In this document: one piece after another, positions 19,692 through 28,056 of the stretch | How positions within the stretch are numbered: position 1 is the stretch's first letter | Layout: every line of letters begins with the position of its first letter | Position numbers and translations under genes: made by a program | Assembly: GCF_003984645.1 (NCBI RefSeq) | Contig: NZ_RWKI01000024.1 | Location: forward strand, 1 to 51,467 | Origin: Variovorax sp. MHTC-1 | GTDB lineage: Bacteria > Pseudomonadota > Gammaproteobacteria > Burkholderiales > Burkholderiaceae_C | Length of the DNA stretch: 51,467 nucleotides | Direction: 5' to 3' | Notes under the pieces: model-generated | Told to the model about the DNA's origin: nothing | Database searches by the model: none | Seen by the model: only the letters and a program-made list of their open reading frames with translations

Positions 19692-20060
19692 GGCGGGGTC
19701 CTGTTACGACCGTTGGTTAAAGCGAGTTGGAGCAATGTGACTTAAGTCGTTGATTTGCCTGCGCTTTGGAAGCCATCCAGAGTTTGTGTGGATAACTTTG
19801 TTGATATCCCGGCCCGACTCGCCGCCAGCCCTTGAAAATCAAGGCTCCGGCTGGAATGCCCGTAAAAAAAGCAAAGTTCAAAATCCATATAAATCAATGA
19901 CTTAGCGGCGCTATCGCTTTAGGAGCAGGGATTTGCAGTCCGAAGATATTTTTGCGCGGCGCAGCAAGTGTTTTGTGCATAAGTCAGTCGGTCCTCACCC
20001 TTTCGACTTGACAAATGCGAATCGGTCGTTCTCAGGTACTTACAACCTATAACAGTCACT
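19692..20060. other. 369-bp non-coding region upstream of priA
   Basis: No convincing gene. It is clearly AT-richer than its surroundings. Contents: a perfect DnaA box TGTGGATAA (19787-19795); a relaxed copy TGTTGATAT (19799-19807) 12 bp on; a one-mismatch copy TGTGCATAA (19974-19982); an AT-rich block (19863-19905) with a 7-A run; and two nested pairings, AGCCCTTGA/TCAAGGCT (19827-19846) inside CCAGCC/GGCTGG (19825-19855). It presumably holds the priA promoter on the minus strand. Confidence 0.6.
19787..19795 (-). promoter_or_regulatory. DnaA box
   Basis: TTATCCACA on the minus strand, an exact match to the high-affinity DnaA box, about 95 bp upstream of the priA start. With weaker copies nearby it may couple priA expression to DnaA or mark an initiation-like structure. 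Confidence 0.6.
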
Positions 20061-21164
20061 TCAAACACGCAGCGCGCGCGACTGCGCATGCACGGCAGCG
20101 ACCAGCGCCGCGACATGGTCGGGCGGCGTGAACTGGCTGATGCCGTGGCCCAGGTTGAAGATGTGGGTCGGCCCGCTCGAAGCGCGATCGGTATGCGGCC
20201 GGCCGAAGCTCTGCAGCACCTTCGCGACCTCGGCCTCGATCTGCGCCGGCGCGGCGAACAGCACGTTGGGATCGATGTTGCCTTGCAGCGCCTTGGCTGC
20301 TGTACCTTCGCCCACCAGCGCGCGGGCGCGGCCGAGGTTGACGGTCCAGTCGAGGCCCAGCACCTCGCAGTCGAGCGCGCGCATGTCCTCGAGCCAGAGT
20401 CCGCCGCCCTTGGTGAAGACGATGCGCGGCACCGGCAGTCCGTCGGCGCCCTCGCGCTTCAGCTGCGCGAGCACGCGCGCGGTGTAGGCGAGGCTGAAGT
20501 CTTGGAACGCGCCATCGGCCAGCACGCCGCCCCAGCTGTCGAACACCATCACGGCCTGGGCGCCGGCGTCGATCTGCGCGTTCAGGTAGGCGGCCACGGC
20601 ATCGGCATTCACCGCGAGCAGGCGGTGCATGAGATCGGGGCGGCCGTAGAGCAGGGTCTTGACCTGGCGGTAGTCGCTCGAGCCTGCCCCTTCGACCATG
20701 TAGCAGGCCAGCGTCCAGGGGCTGCCCGAGAAGCCGATCAGCGGCACCCGGCCATCGAGCGCGCGGCGGATCGATGCGACCGCGTCGAACACGTAGCGCA
20801 GCTTGGCCATGTCGGGCACCTCGAGCGCGCCGATCGCGGCCTCTTCGCGCACCGGCCGCGCGAAACGCGGGCCTTCGCCGGCCTCGAAGGAGAGGCCCAG
20901 GCCCATCGCATCGGGCACCGTAAGGATGTCGGAGAACAGGATCGCGGCGTCGAGCGGATAGCGTTCGAGCGGCTGCAGCGTGACCTCGGTGGCGTAGTCC
21001 ACGTTGGTGGCCAGGCCCATGAAGCTGCCGGCGCGGGCCCGCGTCGCCACGTATTCGGGCAGGTAGCGCCCGGCCTGGCGCATCAGCCAGACGGGGGTGT
21101 GATCGGTGGCCTGGCGCCAGCAGGCGCGCAGGAAAGTGTCGTTCTGGAGGGGCGCGAAAGGCAT
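20061..21164 (-). CDS. hemE: Uroporphyrinogen decarboxylase
   Basis: 367 residues. It converts uroporphyrinogen III to coproporphyrinogen III in haem synthesis, in the cytosol. Signatures: PVWLMRQAGRYLPEY near residue 25 (binding arginines), FSDILTVPDAMG, GFSGSPWTLACYMVEG, QAVMVFDSWGG and the C-terminal FNLGHGI. Length is normal for the family. The ATG at 21164 has only a weak binding site. It lies 23 bp downstream of the LysR gene on the same strand, so some read-through from that gene is possible, although such a regulator is unlikely to control haem synthesis. Confidence 0.97.
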   Translation of the reverse strand: MPFAPLQNDTFLRACWRQATDHTPVWLMRQAGRYLPEYVATRARAGSFMGLATNVDYATEVTLQPLERYPLDAAILFSDILTVPDAMGLGLSFEAGEGPRFARPVREEAAIGALEVPDMAKLRYVFDAVASIRRALDGRVPLIGFSGSPWTLACYMVEGAGSSDYRQVKTLLYGRPDLMHRLLAVNADAVAAYLNAQIDAGAQAVMVFDSWGGVLADGAFQDFSLAYTARVLAQLKREGADGLPVPRIVFTKGGGLWLEDMRALDCEVLGLDWTVNLGRARALVGEGTAAKALQGNIDPNVLFAAPAQIEAEVAKVLQSFGRPHTDRASSGPTHIFNLGHGISQFTPPDHVAALVAAVHAQSRALRV

Positions 21165-21187
21165 CCGGCGATTGTCGCAGGGCAGGG

Positions 21188-22105
21188 TCATTCGGCGCCG
21201 CGGCCCAATGCCAGCGCCAGAAAATCGACGAAGGCGCGCACGCGCGTCGAGAGCTGGTAGCGCTGCGGGTAGACCGCGTAGATGTCGGCGCCGGGCGTGC
21301 GGTACTGGGGCAGCACCTGCACCAGCCGGCCGCTGCGCAGGTGGCGGTCGATGTCCCACTCGGCGCGCATCACGATGCCATGCCCGTCGAGCGCCCACCT
21401 GACCGCGATCTCGCCGTCGTTGGTCGTGAGGCTGCCGCGCGTCTTGATGGCCTCGGTGCGCTGGCGCGCGCCGCGGCCGGTGCTGAGGCGCCACAGGCCG
21501 TAGGCCTCGTCGCCCTGCCGGATGCCGATGCAGTTGTGCCGCATCAGGTCGCGCGGCGCTTTCGGCTGGCCGCAGCGCGCCAGGTAGGCCGGTGAGGCGC
21601 AAAGCAGGCGCTGGTTGGCCGCGATGCGCCGCGCGATGACGCGCGCGTCCGGCGGTTCGCCGAAGCGGATGCAGACGTCGAAGGCGTCCTCGCTGAAGGG
21701 CGGCGGATTCACCGACAGCTGAAGCTGCACGTCGACCTCCGGATGGCTGCGCACGAAGCGCGAGATCACCGGCGCCACGTGCGTGCGGCCGAAACCCAGC
21801 GTCGCGTTCACGCGCAGCAGGCCCTTGGGGCTGCCCTTCGACTGGCTCAGCAGTTCGTCCAGGTCGGCGATCTCGTCGAGGATGCTGCGTGCGCGTTCGA
21901 GCAGCACCTCGCCCTCGGGCGTGAGGCTCATGCGGCGCGTGGTGCGATTGACCAGCGTCACGCCGAGGCGGCCTTCCATCTGGGCCAGCCGCTTGCTGAC
22001 GGCGGCCGTGCTGATCCCCAGGTCGCGGCCGGCCGCGCTGAGGCTGGGGGCGCTCGCCAGCGCCGAGAAGAAGCCGAGTTCGGCCGGTTGGATGCCGCTG
22101 GTCAT
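21188..22105 (-). CDS. LysR-family transcriptional regulator
   Basis: 305 residues: winged helix at 1-65 (AELGFFSALASAPSLSAAGR, then AVSKRLAQMEGRLGVTLVNR) and a periplasmic-binding-protein-like effector domain (about 90-300) of the CrgA/DmlR type (VNPPPFSEDAFDVCIRFG). Divergent from the tartrate/malate dehydrogenase gene with 106 bp between, the standard LysR arrangement, so it likely activates that gene and the following Bug gene in response to a hydroxy-dicarboxylate. E. coli DmlR controls dmlA (D-malate dehydrogenase) in a similar way. Confidence 0.9.
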   Translation of the reverse strand: MTSGIQPAELGFFSALASAPSLSAAGRDLGISTAAVSKRLAQMEGRLGVTLVNRTTRRMSLTPEGEVLLERARSILDEIADLDELLSQSKGSPKGLLRVNATLGFGRTHVAPVISRFVRSHPEVDVQLQLSVNPPPFSEDAFDVCIRFGEPPDARVIARRIAANQRLLCASPAYLARCGQPKAPRDLMRHNCIGIRQGDEAYGLWRLSTGRGARQRTEAIKTRGSLTTNDGEIAVRWALDGHGIVMRAEWDIDRHLRSGRLVQVLPQYRTPGADIYAVYPQRYQLSTRVRAFVDFLALALGRGAE

Positions 22106-22211
22106 GGGATTCGATTGTTGACTGCAGGTTAACGATGGATTGAATCTAGGGGCGCATCGTCGACCTGTCCAGCTTCTACAGTCGGGCCCATCTTTCAACA
22201 GGGGCAGACGC
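22106..22211. promoter_or_regulatory. Divergent LysR control region
   Basis: 106 bp between the regulator and dehydrogenase starts. It contains an imperfect 39-bp dyad bounded by GATTC (22108-22112) and GAATC (22142-22146), with GTTGAC...GTTAAC inside, overlapping a possible -35 TTGACT (22118-22123). The placement fits LysR binding upstream of the dehydrogenase promoter and self-control. No strong -10 is visible. Confidence 0.45.
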
Positions 22212-23306
22212 ATGAAGACATATCGCATCGCGACCATTCCCGGCGACGGCATCGGCAAGGAAGTGATCCCCGCCGGCCGGCAGGTGATGGAGGCGCTGGC
22301 CGCCGCCTCGGGCGGCCAGCTGGGTTTCGAGTTCGAGGATTTCGACTGGGGCGGCGACTGGTTCCGCCGGCACGGTGTGATGATGCCGGACGACGGCCTG
22401 GCCGCGCTGCGCGACAAGGACGCCATCCTGTTCGGCTCCGCCGGCGATCCGCACATCCCCGACCACGTCACGCTGTGGGGCCTGCGCCTGAAGATCTGCC
22501 AGGGCTTCGACCAGTACGCCAACGTGCGGCCGACGCGAATCCTGCCGGGCATCGACGGGCCGCTCAAGCGCTGTACGCCGGAGCAGCTGAACTGGGTGAT
22601 CGTGCGCGAGAACTCCGAGGGCGAGTACGCCGGCGTCGGCGGCCGCGTGCACCAGGGCCATCCGATCGAGGCCGCGACCGACGTCAGCATGATGACCCGC
22701 GCCGGCGTCGAACGCATCATGCGTTTCGCCTTCCGGCTCGCGCAGTCGCGCCCGCGCAAGCTGCTGACCGTGGTCACCAAGTCGAACGCGCAGCGCCACG
22801 CGATGGTGATGTGGGACGAGATCGCGGTGCAGATCGCAAAAGAGTTTCCCGATGTCACATGGGACAAGGAGCTGGTCGACGCCGCCACCGCCCGCATGGT
22901 CAACCGCCCGGCCACGCTGGACACCATCGTCGCCACCAACCTGCATGCCGACATCCTGAGCGACCTGGCGGCCGCGCTGGCCGGCAGCCTGGGCATCGCG
23001 CCCACCGGCAACATCGATCCGGAGCGTCGCTACCCCTCGATGTTCGAGCCGATCCACGGCTCCGCCTTCGACATCATGGGCAAGGGCCTGGCGAATCCGG
23101 TCGGCACCTTCTGGTCGGTCGTAATGCTGCTCGAACACCTGGGCGAGGGCGAGGCCGCCGCGCGCCTGATGCAGGCGGTGGAGCATGTCACCGCCAACCC
23201 TGCGCTCCATACCCGCGACCTCGGCGGTACCGCGACGACCGACGACGTGACCCGCGCCGTCAGCGGCTACATCGCCGCCACGCAGGCGCAGCGCCGCGCG
23301 GCCTGA
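22212..23306 (+). CDS. Tartrate/D-malate dehydrogenase (decarboxylating)
   Basis: 364 residues of the isocitrate/isopropylmalate dehydrogenase family. N-terminal IATIPGDGIGKEVIPAG, substrate arginines in YANVRPTRIL, VRENSEGEYAGVGG, the metal-binding aspartates in TNLHADILSDLAA, and NAD-binding FEPIHGSAFDIMGKG. It oxidises D-malate, tartrate or a related 2-hydroxy-dicarboxylate with NAD+ and Mn2+ in the cytosol. NAD preference is inferred from the family. Divergent from its LysR regulator and followed 38 bp later by a Bug binding protein that probably captures the same acid. ttuC/dmlA-like, but the substrate is not fixed by sequence, so no symbol is given. Confidence 0.88.
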   Translation: MKTYRIATIPGDGIGKEVIPAGRQVMEALAAASGGQLGFEFEDFDWGGDWFRRHGVMMPDDGLAALRDKDAILFGSAGDPHIPDHVTLWGLRLKICQGFDQYANVRPTRILPGIDGPLKRCTPEQLNWVIVRENSEGEYAGVGGRVHQGHPIEAATDVSMMTRAGVERIMRFAFRLAQSRPRKLLTVVTKSNAQRHAMVMWDEIAVQIAKEFPDVTWDKELVDAATARMVNRPATLDTIVATNLHADILSDLAAALAGSLGIAPTGNIDPERRYPSMFEPIHGSAFDIMGKGLANPVGTFWSVVMLLEHLGEGEAAARLMQAVEHVTANPALHTRDLGGTATTDDVTRAVSGYIAATQAQRRAA

Positions 23307-23344
23307 ACGCGCGCCGCCGGAACCACAACGACATGGAGACAACA

Positions 23345-24349
23345 ATGAACTCTTTCTTCCCGCTGCGCCGCCGTCGCCTCGTGCAAGCCGGCGCCCTCGC
23401 ACTCGGCCTGGCCTCCACGCTGGGGTCGACGCAGGCTTTCGCGCAGCAACCCTGGCCCGCCAAGCCCATCAGCCTGATCGTGCCCTTCCCCTCGGGTGGC
23501 ACCACCGACGTGCTGGCCCGCGCGCTGGCCGACCGGCTCTCGCAAAGCCTCGCCCAGCCCGTGGTGGTCGAGAGCAAGCCGGGCGCCGGTGCGACGCTGG
23601 GCGCCGACTATGTGGCCAAGGCCAAGCCCGACGGTTACACGCTGCTCATGGGTGCGGTGCACCACACCATCGCGACCAGCGTCTACAAGAAGCTGCCCTA
23701 CGATTTCCAGAAGGACCTGGCGCCCATCACCGTCGTGGCCATGGTGCCCAACGTGCTGGTGGTCAACGCCGCCAATACCCCGGCCAGGAACGTCGCCGAA
23801 CTCGTGGCGCTCGCCAAGTCCGCGAAGGACAAGCTGGCCTACGGCTCCAACGGCAACGGCACCGCGCAACACCTGATCGGCACGCAGTTCCAGGCCAGCA
23901 CCGGCGCCGAACTGCTGCACGTTCCCTACAAAGGCAGCGGCCCGCTCACCACCGACCTGCTCGGCGGCCAGGTGGCGATGTCCTTCGACACCATCACGCC
24001 GGTGCTGCAGCACATCAAGAGCGGCAAGCTGCGCGCGCTGGCCGTGACCACTGCGAAGCGCTCGTCGGTGCTGCCGGAGGTGCCCACGCTCGAGGAGGCC
24101 GGGCTCAAGGGCTTCGACATCGGCACCTGGTTCGGCGTGCTCGCGCCGGCGGCCACGCCCAAAGAGGTGGTGGCGCGCCTCAACGCGGAGATGGTGAAGA
24201 TCATCCGGTCGCCGGAATTCGTCGAGCGCATGCAGGCGATCGGCGCAGAGCCGCTGGGTGGCAGCTCGCAGGAAATGGCGCGCCGGATCCGCGAGGAGAC
24301 GGCGAAATTCGAGAAGCTGGTGAAGGAGGGAAAGGTCGCGGTCGAGTAG
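23345..24349 (+). CDS. Bug/TctC-family periplasmic solute-binding protein
   Basis: 334 residues from the second of two in-frame ATGs; it has GGAGA six nt upstream, within the first ATG's codons (METT-MNSFF). Twin-arginine-like RRRRLVQAGALALGLASTLG then AFAQ cleavage; mature start QPWPAKPISLIVPF with PSGGTTDVLAR and PDGYTLLMG family motifs. It binds a carboxylate in the periplasm. Linked to the dehydrogenase and the LysR regulator, so D-malate/tartrate-like ligands are likely. No TctAB membrane partner is encoded nearby. Confidence 0.92.
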   Translation: MNSFFPLRRRRLVQAGALALGLASTLGSTQAFAQQPWPAKPISLIVPFPSGGTTDVLARALADRLSQSLAQPVVVESKPGAGATLGADYVAKAKPDGYTLLMGAVHHTIATSVYKKLPYDFQKDLAPITVVAMVPNVLVVNAANTPARNVAELVALAKSAKDKLAYGSNGNGTAQHLIGTQFQASTGAELLHVPYKGSGPLTTDLLGGQVAMSFDTITPVLQHIKSGKLRALAVTTAKRSSVLPEVPTLEEAGLKGFDIGTWFGVLAPAATPKEVVARLNAEMVKIIRSPEFVERMQAIGAEPLGGSSQEMARRIREETAKFEKLVKEGKVAVE

Positions 24350-24363
24350 GGCTGTTGAGAGGC

Positions 24364-24801
24364 CTAGCGCCAGGGAGTCGCGCCCCGGGTGAGCCGCGAG
24401 TGCTCGACCATGACGCAGCGGTCCTGCACCACGTCCAGCCCGGCCGCGCGGCCTTTGGCTGCCGCGGCCTCGTTGATGATGCCGAGCTGCATCCAGAGCG
24501 CCGGCGCGCCGATGGCGATGGCTTCGTCCATCACCGGCGGGACGTCTGCGGAACGGCGAAACACGTTCACCAGGTCGATCTTCTCGTGCTTCGCGGCCTC
24601 GGTCAGCGTCGGGTAGGCCTTCTCGCCGAAGACCTCGCGGGTGTTCGGGTTGACCGGCACGATGCGGAAGCCGCGCGCCTTCATGTATTGCGAGACGCCG
24701 TAGCTGGTGCGATGCGGGCTCGGCGAGAGGCCGACGACGGCGATGGTGCGCGTGCGCGCGAGCAGCGCGCCGATGTCGGTGGGCGGGGTTGCGTCTTTCA
24801 T
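24364..24801 (-). CDS. CoA-binding domain protein (YccU type)
   Basis: 145 residues, essentially one Rossmann CoA-binding domain: TIAVVGLSPSPHRTSYGVSQ at the nucleotide loop, GFRIVPVNPN, VNVFRRSADVP and PALWMQLGI. Similar to the N-terminal domain of succinyl-CoA synthetase alpha but alone; the physiological role is unknown. Cytosolic. It lies 35 bp downstream of the redoxin gene on the same strand. It converges with the Bug gene, 14 bp apart. Confidence 0.88.
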   Translation of the reverse strand: MKDATPPTDIGALLARTRTIAVVGLSPSPHRTSYGVSQYMKARGFRIVPVNPNTREVFGEKAYPTLTEAAKHEKIDLVNVFRRSADVPPVMDEAIAIGAPALWMQLGIINEAAAAKGRAAGLDVVQDRCVMVEHSRLTRGATPWR

Positions 24802-24836
24802 CGCGCCATTTTGTGGCGCGGCGCGCAACCTGCCGC

Positions 24837-25529
24837 TCAGGCCTTGTACTTGATCGAGCAGCCGTAGGGCTTGGTCGCGGCTGCGCTGATGGGCTTGCCG
24901 CCGAAGGCTTCGCCGAGCGCCTGGTTCACGTAGTTGGTGGCGCTCTTGATGTCCTCGGCGCGCGCCGATGGAATGCTGTCGATGCCGCCTGCGTACACCA
25001 GCACGCCCTTGGGATCGATGATGAAAAGGTGCGGCGTGGTGCGCGCGGCGTAGGCGCGGCCGATCACGCCGTCCTCGTCCATCAGCACGGCCGTGGGCGC
25101 GGCCGACTGCTCCTTCATCCAGGCATCGAGTGCGGCCGGTTTCAGGTAGTCGCTGGCGGCCCGCTCGGTCGAGTTGACCGAGAGCCAGACCACGCCCTTG
25201 TCGGTGGCCGCCTTCTGGGTGGCAGGCATGTTGCCGCTGCCGTAGTGCTTGCGCACGAAGGGGCAGCCCGGGTTGGTCCATTCGAGCACCACGAACTTGC
25301 CTGCGAAATCCGACAGCCGGTGCTGCTTGCCGCTGGTGTCGACCGCGACGAAATCCGGCGCCTTCTGGCCCACGGCCGGTGCGGCGAGGGCATGGGCGTT
25401 CATGAGGAAAGTGGCGCCGAGCGCCACCGCGGCGGCCATCACGGCGCGGCGCGAGGCCCGGCTCAGGGCGGCACGGGCATTGCGCGCGGCCCGGTAGGAA
25501 CGCGAGTCGGAGGATGACGATGAAGCCAT
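24837..25529 (-). CDS. Exported thioredoxin-fold redoxin (AhpC/TSA-like)
   Basis: 230 residues. A long N-region ends in SRASRRAVMAAAVALGATFL and AHALAA, a signal peptide with a possible twin-arginine start. The mature part has the peroxiredoxin/thioredoxin core: VGQKAPDFVAVDTSGK, then WTNPGCPFVRKHY with one cysteine (C89) where a CxxC would be, TPHLFIIDPKGVLVYAG, and a C-terminal cysteine (YGCSIKYK) that could be a resolving residue. Acting in the periplasm, it is a plausible partner of the DsbD/ScsB-like reductase upstream, as peroxidase or thiol carrier. The partner claim is inference. Confidence 0.85.
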   Translation of the reverse strand: MASSSSSDSRSYRAARNARAALSRASRRAVMAAAVALGATFLMNAHALAAPAVGQKAPDFVAVDTSGKQHRLSDFAGKFVVLEWTNPGCPFVRKHYGSGNMPATQKAATDKGVVWLSVNSTERAASDYLKPAALDAWMKEQSAAPTAVLMDEDGVIGRAYAARTTPHLFIIDPKGVLVYAGGIDSIPSARAEDIKSATNYVNQALGEAFGGKPISAAATKPYGCSIKYKA

Positions 25530-25561
25530 GGTCAGCTTGAACTCCTGTCAATAAATTCAAC

Positions 25562-25584
25562 AACCGCCACAGCTTAGAGCGGTT
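25562..25584 (-). terminator. Weak hairpin after dsbD
   Basis: AACCGC and GCGGTT (25562-25567, 25579-25584) flank an 11-nt loop, 38 bp beyond the dsbD stop in its reading direction, followed by GTTGAATTTATT. It could partly end dsbD transcripts before the redoxin gene. Confidence 0.3.
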
Positions 25585-25621
25585 TTCTCACCTGCTTGTG
25601 ACAACCCGTAGAGGCTCGGGG

Positions 25622-27802
25622 TCAAAGCGTCGCCAGGGCCGAGCGTACCTCTTCTTTGCTAAGGATTTCGGTCAGCACCACGGGTGCCTTGCCCGGCGCC
25701 TGCAGCACGTAGACCGGGACGCCGCTGCGCCCCAGCGCAGTCAGCGCGGCGGTGATCGCGGGATCGCGGCGCGTCCAGTCGGCGCGCAGCATGGCGACCT
25801 GCCTGGCATCGAATTCGGCCAAGAGCGCCGCATCGGCCAGCGTGCTGCGCTTGTTGTACTGGCAGGTCACGCACCAGGCTGCCGTGAAGTCGATGAACAC
25901 CGGCCGGCCGGCGGCTGCGAGTTCGCTCACGCGCGCCGCGGACCAGGGCTGCCAGCGGTCGCCGGTCGCGGCCATGGCCGGCGCCGCAGTGCGCAACACG
26001 TTGCCGCCGATCGCGCCGGCCAGCACCGCGGTGGCCGCGACCAACAGGCTGGCCACCACGATGCGCGTGCGTCCGCGCAGCGTGAACGCCCAGACGATGG
26101 CCGCGAGGCACACCAGCAGGCCGAGCAACGCGCCCGCGCCGTCGATGCCGCTTTGCTGGCCGAGCACCCAGACCAGCCAGGCGACGGTGGCGAACATCGG
26201 AAAGGCGAGCAGCCGGCGCAGGGTGTTCATCCACGGGCCGGGCCGCGGCAGCAAGCGCGCCACCGCCGGCACGAAGCCCGCCGCCAGGTAGGGCAGGGCG
26301 AGGCCGAAGCCGAGCACAGCGAACATCAGCAAGGCCTGCGTGGCCGGCAGCCCGATCGCGAAGCCCAGCGAGGCGCCCATGAAAGGCGCCGAACAGGGCG
26401 AGGCGATCACCACCGCGAGCACGCCCGACAGGAAGTCGTTGACTACCGGATGCCGGGCCTGGGCGCCGCACAGCGAAGCCGGCGCCAGCATGCGGAACTC
26501 GTAGACACCCGCGAGATTGAGCCCGATCAATGTGAAAAGCCCCGCCAGCACGGCCACCACCGCCGGCGATTGGAGCTGGAAGCCCCAGCCCAGTTCGGCG
26601 CCGGCCGCGCGCAGCGCGAGCATGGCGCCGCCCAGCGCCAAGAAGGACAGCATCACGCCGGCCGTGTAGGCCACGGCGGCGGTCCGGTGGCCGCGCCGAT
26701 CTTCGGCTTGGCGCGTGAAGCCCAGCACCTTGATCGCCAGCACCGGGAACACGCAGGGCATCAGGTTGAGCAGCAGGCCGCCGAGCAGCGCGCCCAGCAA
26801 TGCGGCGACGAAGCTGCCTGCCGGCTGCGGCAAGGGGGCGGCGGTGTTGGCTTCGAGCGCGGCCTGCAAAGCCGGCGAGACCTCGACCCGCGGGGCCGTG
26901 GCGGGCCAAGTGCCGGCGACGGGCGCTTCGGCGCGCCAGGCGATGGGCTGGCCGGCTTGCCGATCGGACTCGGCCAGCGCGACCACCACCGGCATCGTCG
27001 TCGGGCTGGCGCTGCGCTGCTCGGACAGCGGCACGCTGGCGGTCCAGGTGTCGTCCTGCCAGGCCTGCGTCCAGTCCTTGCCCAACACGGCCGCGGTGTG
27101 GATCACCTCGCCGGTCTCGGGGAAGAACTCGAGCGTCTTGCCGCGCGCAGCTGGGGGCAGGCCTTCGAGGCGGACCTGCAGCTTGTTGCCCTCGATGGCA
27201 ATCGTGCCCGGCTTCGCGAGCGCGGCCGGCTGGGCGGCCAGGGCGGCATCGAAGGCGCTCTTGTGCAGCGCGGTCGAGCCCGAGAGCGGCAGCTTGAGCA
27301 GGAATTCGCCGTCTTCGGGAATGCATTCCTTGCGGCAGACCAGCCAGGAGGCCTTGAGCTTGAGGTCGAGCGCGTCGGCACCGGTGAGGCTGGCCGCGGG
27401 CTTGAAGTCGGGCGCCACGGTCAGCGGCACGGGCAGCAGCACCGTCCCTTCGTAGCCGTAGTTGGCCAGGGTGCCGATCGGAATCTTCTTCGGCACCGGC
27501 CAGGCGATGTCGCCGTTGGAAATGCCGGCCGGCAGCGACCAGGCGAGCTCGGTCGGCAGGCCGGAGTCGCCGGCGTTCTTCCAATAGGTGTGCCACTCGG
27601 GCTGGTGCGTGATCTGCAGGCCGACCCAGACCGGCGCGCCGGCGACGACGCCCTGCGGCGCATGGGCGATCAGTTCCGCCCGCACATGCGGGGTGGTGAC
27701 GACCGGTCCGAGCTTGGAAGCCAGCTGGGCCGCAGCCGGCAGGCAGGCTGCGAGCGACGCGACCAAGACGGCCGCAAGACGGAGAGGAGAGATAAAGGCC
27801 AT
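25622..27802 (-). CDS. DsbD/ScsB-family thiol:disulfide interchange protein
   Basis: 726 residues from ATG 27802 (a TTG three codons earlier is less likely). Signal peptide to about residue 26 (PAAAQ). The periplasmic N-terminal domain (about 27-270) carries a C156-RKE-C160 pair. A middle membrane domain of about eight helices has the paired cysteines NLMPCVFPVLA and ASPCSAPFMG. The C-terminal thioredoxin domain has WCVTC at 643-647. It passes electrons from cytoplasmic thioredoxin across the membrane to periplasmic thiol proteins. The MPCVFPV and SPCSAPF forms look more like ScsB than classical DsbD. It precedes the redoxin gene. Confidence 0.9.
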   Translation of the reverse strand: MAFISPLRLAAVLVASLAACLPAAAQLASKLGPVVTTPHVRAELIAHAPQGVVAGAPVWVGLQITHQPEWHTYWKNAGDSGLPTELAWSLPAGISNGDIAWPVPKKIPIGTLANYGYEGTVLLPVPLTVAPDFKPAASLTGADALDLKLKASWLVCRKECIPEDGEFLLKLPLSGSTALHKSAFDAALAAQPAALAKPGTIAIEGNKLQVRLEGLPPAARGKTLEFFPETGEVIHTAAVLGKDWTQAWQDDTWTASVPLSEQRSASPTTMPVVVALAESDRQAGQPIAWRAEAPVAGTWPATAPRVEVSPALQAALEANTAAPLPQPAGSFVAALLGALLGGLLLNLMPCVFPVLAIKVLGFTRQAEDRRGHRTAAVAYTAGVMLSFLALGGAMLALRAAGAELGWGFQLQSPAVVAVLAGLFTLIGLNLAGVYEFRMLAPASLCGAQARHPVVNDFLSGVLAVVIASPCSAPFMGASLGFAIGLPATQALLMFAVLGFGLALPYLAAGFVPAVARLLPRPGPWMNTLRRLLAFPMFATVAWLVWVLGQQSGIDGAGALLGLLVCLAAIVWAFTLRGRTRIVVASLLVAATAVLAGAIGGNVLRTAAPAMAATGDRWQPWSAARVSELAAAGRPVFIDFTAAWCVTCQYNKRSTLADAALLAEFDARQVAMLRADWTRRDPAITAALTALGRSGVPVYVLQAPGKAPVVLTEILSKEEVRSALATL

Positions 27803-27848
27803 GCCGGTCAATCGGAGCGCCGGCGCCGGACGAAGTTCCGAATGGCGC

Positions 27849-28056
27849 TCACGTCGCCCACCCCAGCACCAGCCTGCGGGTGGTGGCTGAGCTCATGGGG
27901 CCCACCCCAGCACCACCCTGCGGGTGGTGGCGGCTCTTCTTTTGCCGGCGCTCACAAGCGCTTCGCGCAGTTGTGAGCGCCGTCAAAGAAGAGCGCATCG
28001 CTGCGCTCATGGGGCCCACCCCAACACCACCCTGCGGGTGGTGGCGCTCTTCTTTT
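27849..28056. repeat. Three tandem copies of the alaX 3' end
   Basis: Copy A (28005-28056) is the real 3' end of alaX with its stop. Copy B (27891-27943) matches A with one substitution and one inserted base. Copy C (27849-27886) is shorter and more divergent. Each holds CACCACCC-tgc-GGGTGGTG (or a near copy), an 8-bp hairpin. B is followed by a larger hairpin. The unit could equally be a REP-like element that supplies the alaX stop. Confidence 0.75.
27933..27994. repeat. 62-bp near-perfect inverted repeat
   Basis: Left arm GCTCTTCTTTTG (27933-27944) and right arm CAAAGAAGAGC (27984-27994) differ by one A. Inside, GGCGCTCACAA (27947-27957) pairs perfectly with TTGTGAGCGCC (27971-27981), and the loop itself can fold as GCGC-TTC-GCGC. 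Placed between alaX and dsbD, it may be a terminator, an mRNA-stabilising element or a REP/MITE-type unit. Confidence 0.7.

Noticed and set aside
19692..20060. Region considered as the main chromosomal origin
   Set aside because: Only one perfect DnaA box and no dnaA, dnaN or rpmH nearby; kept as a regulatory or secondary-site hypothesis.
25598..27976. 792-codon plus frame opposite dsbD
   Set aside because: Composition is Arg/Gln/His/Gly-rich with no domain; the minus strand encodes the complete DsbD-type protein.
27892..28056. Tandem repeats considered as a CRISPR array
   Set aside because: Units are self-palindromic, spacing is irregular, only three copies occur, one is coding, and there are no cas genes.
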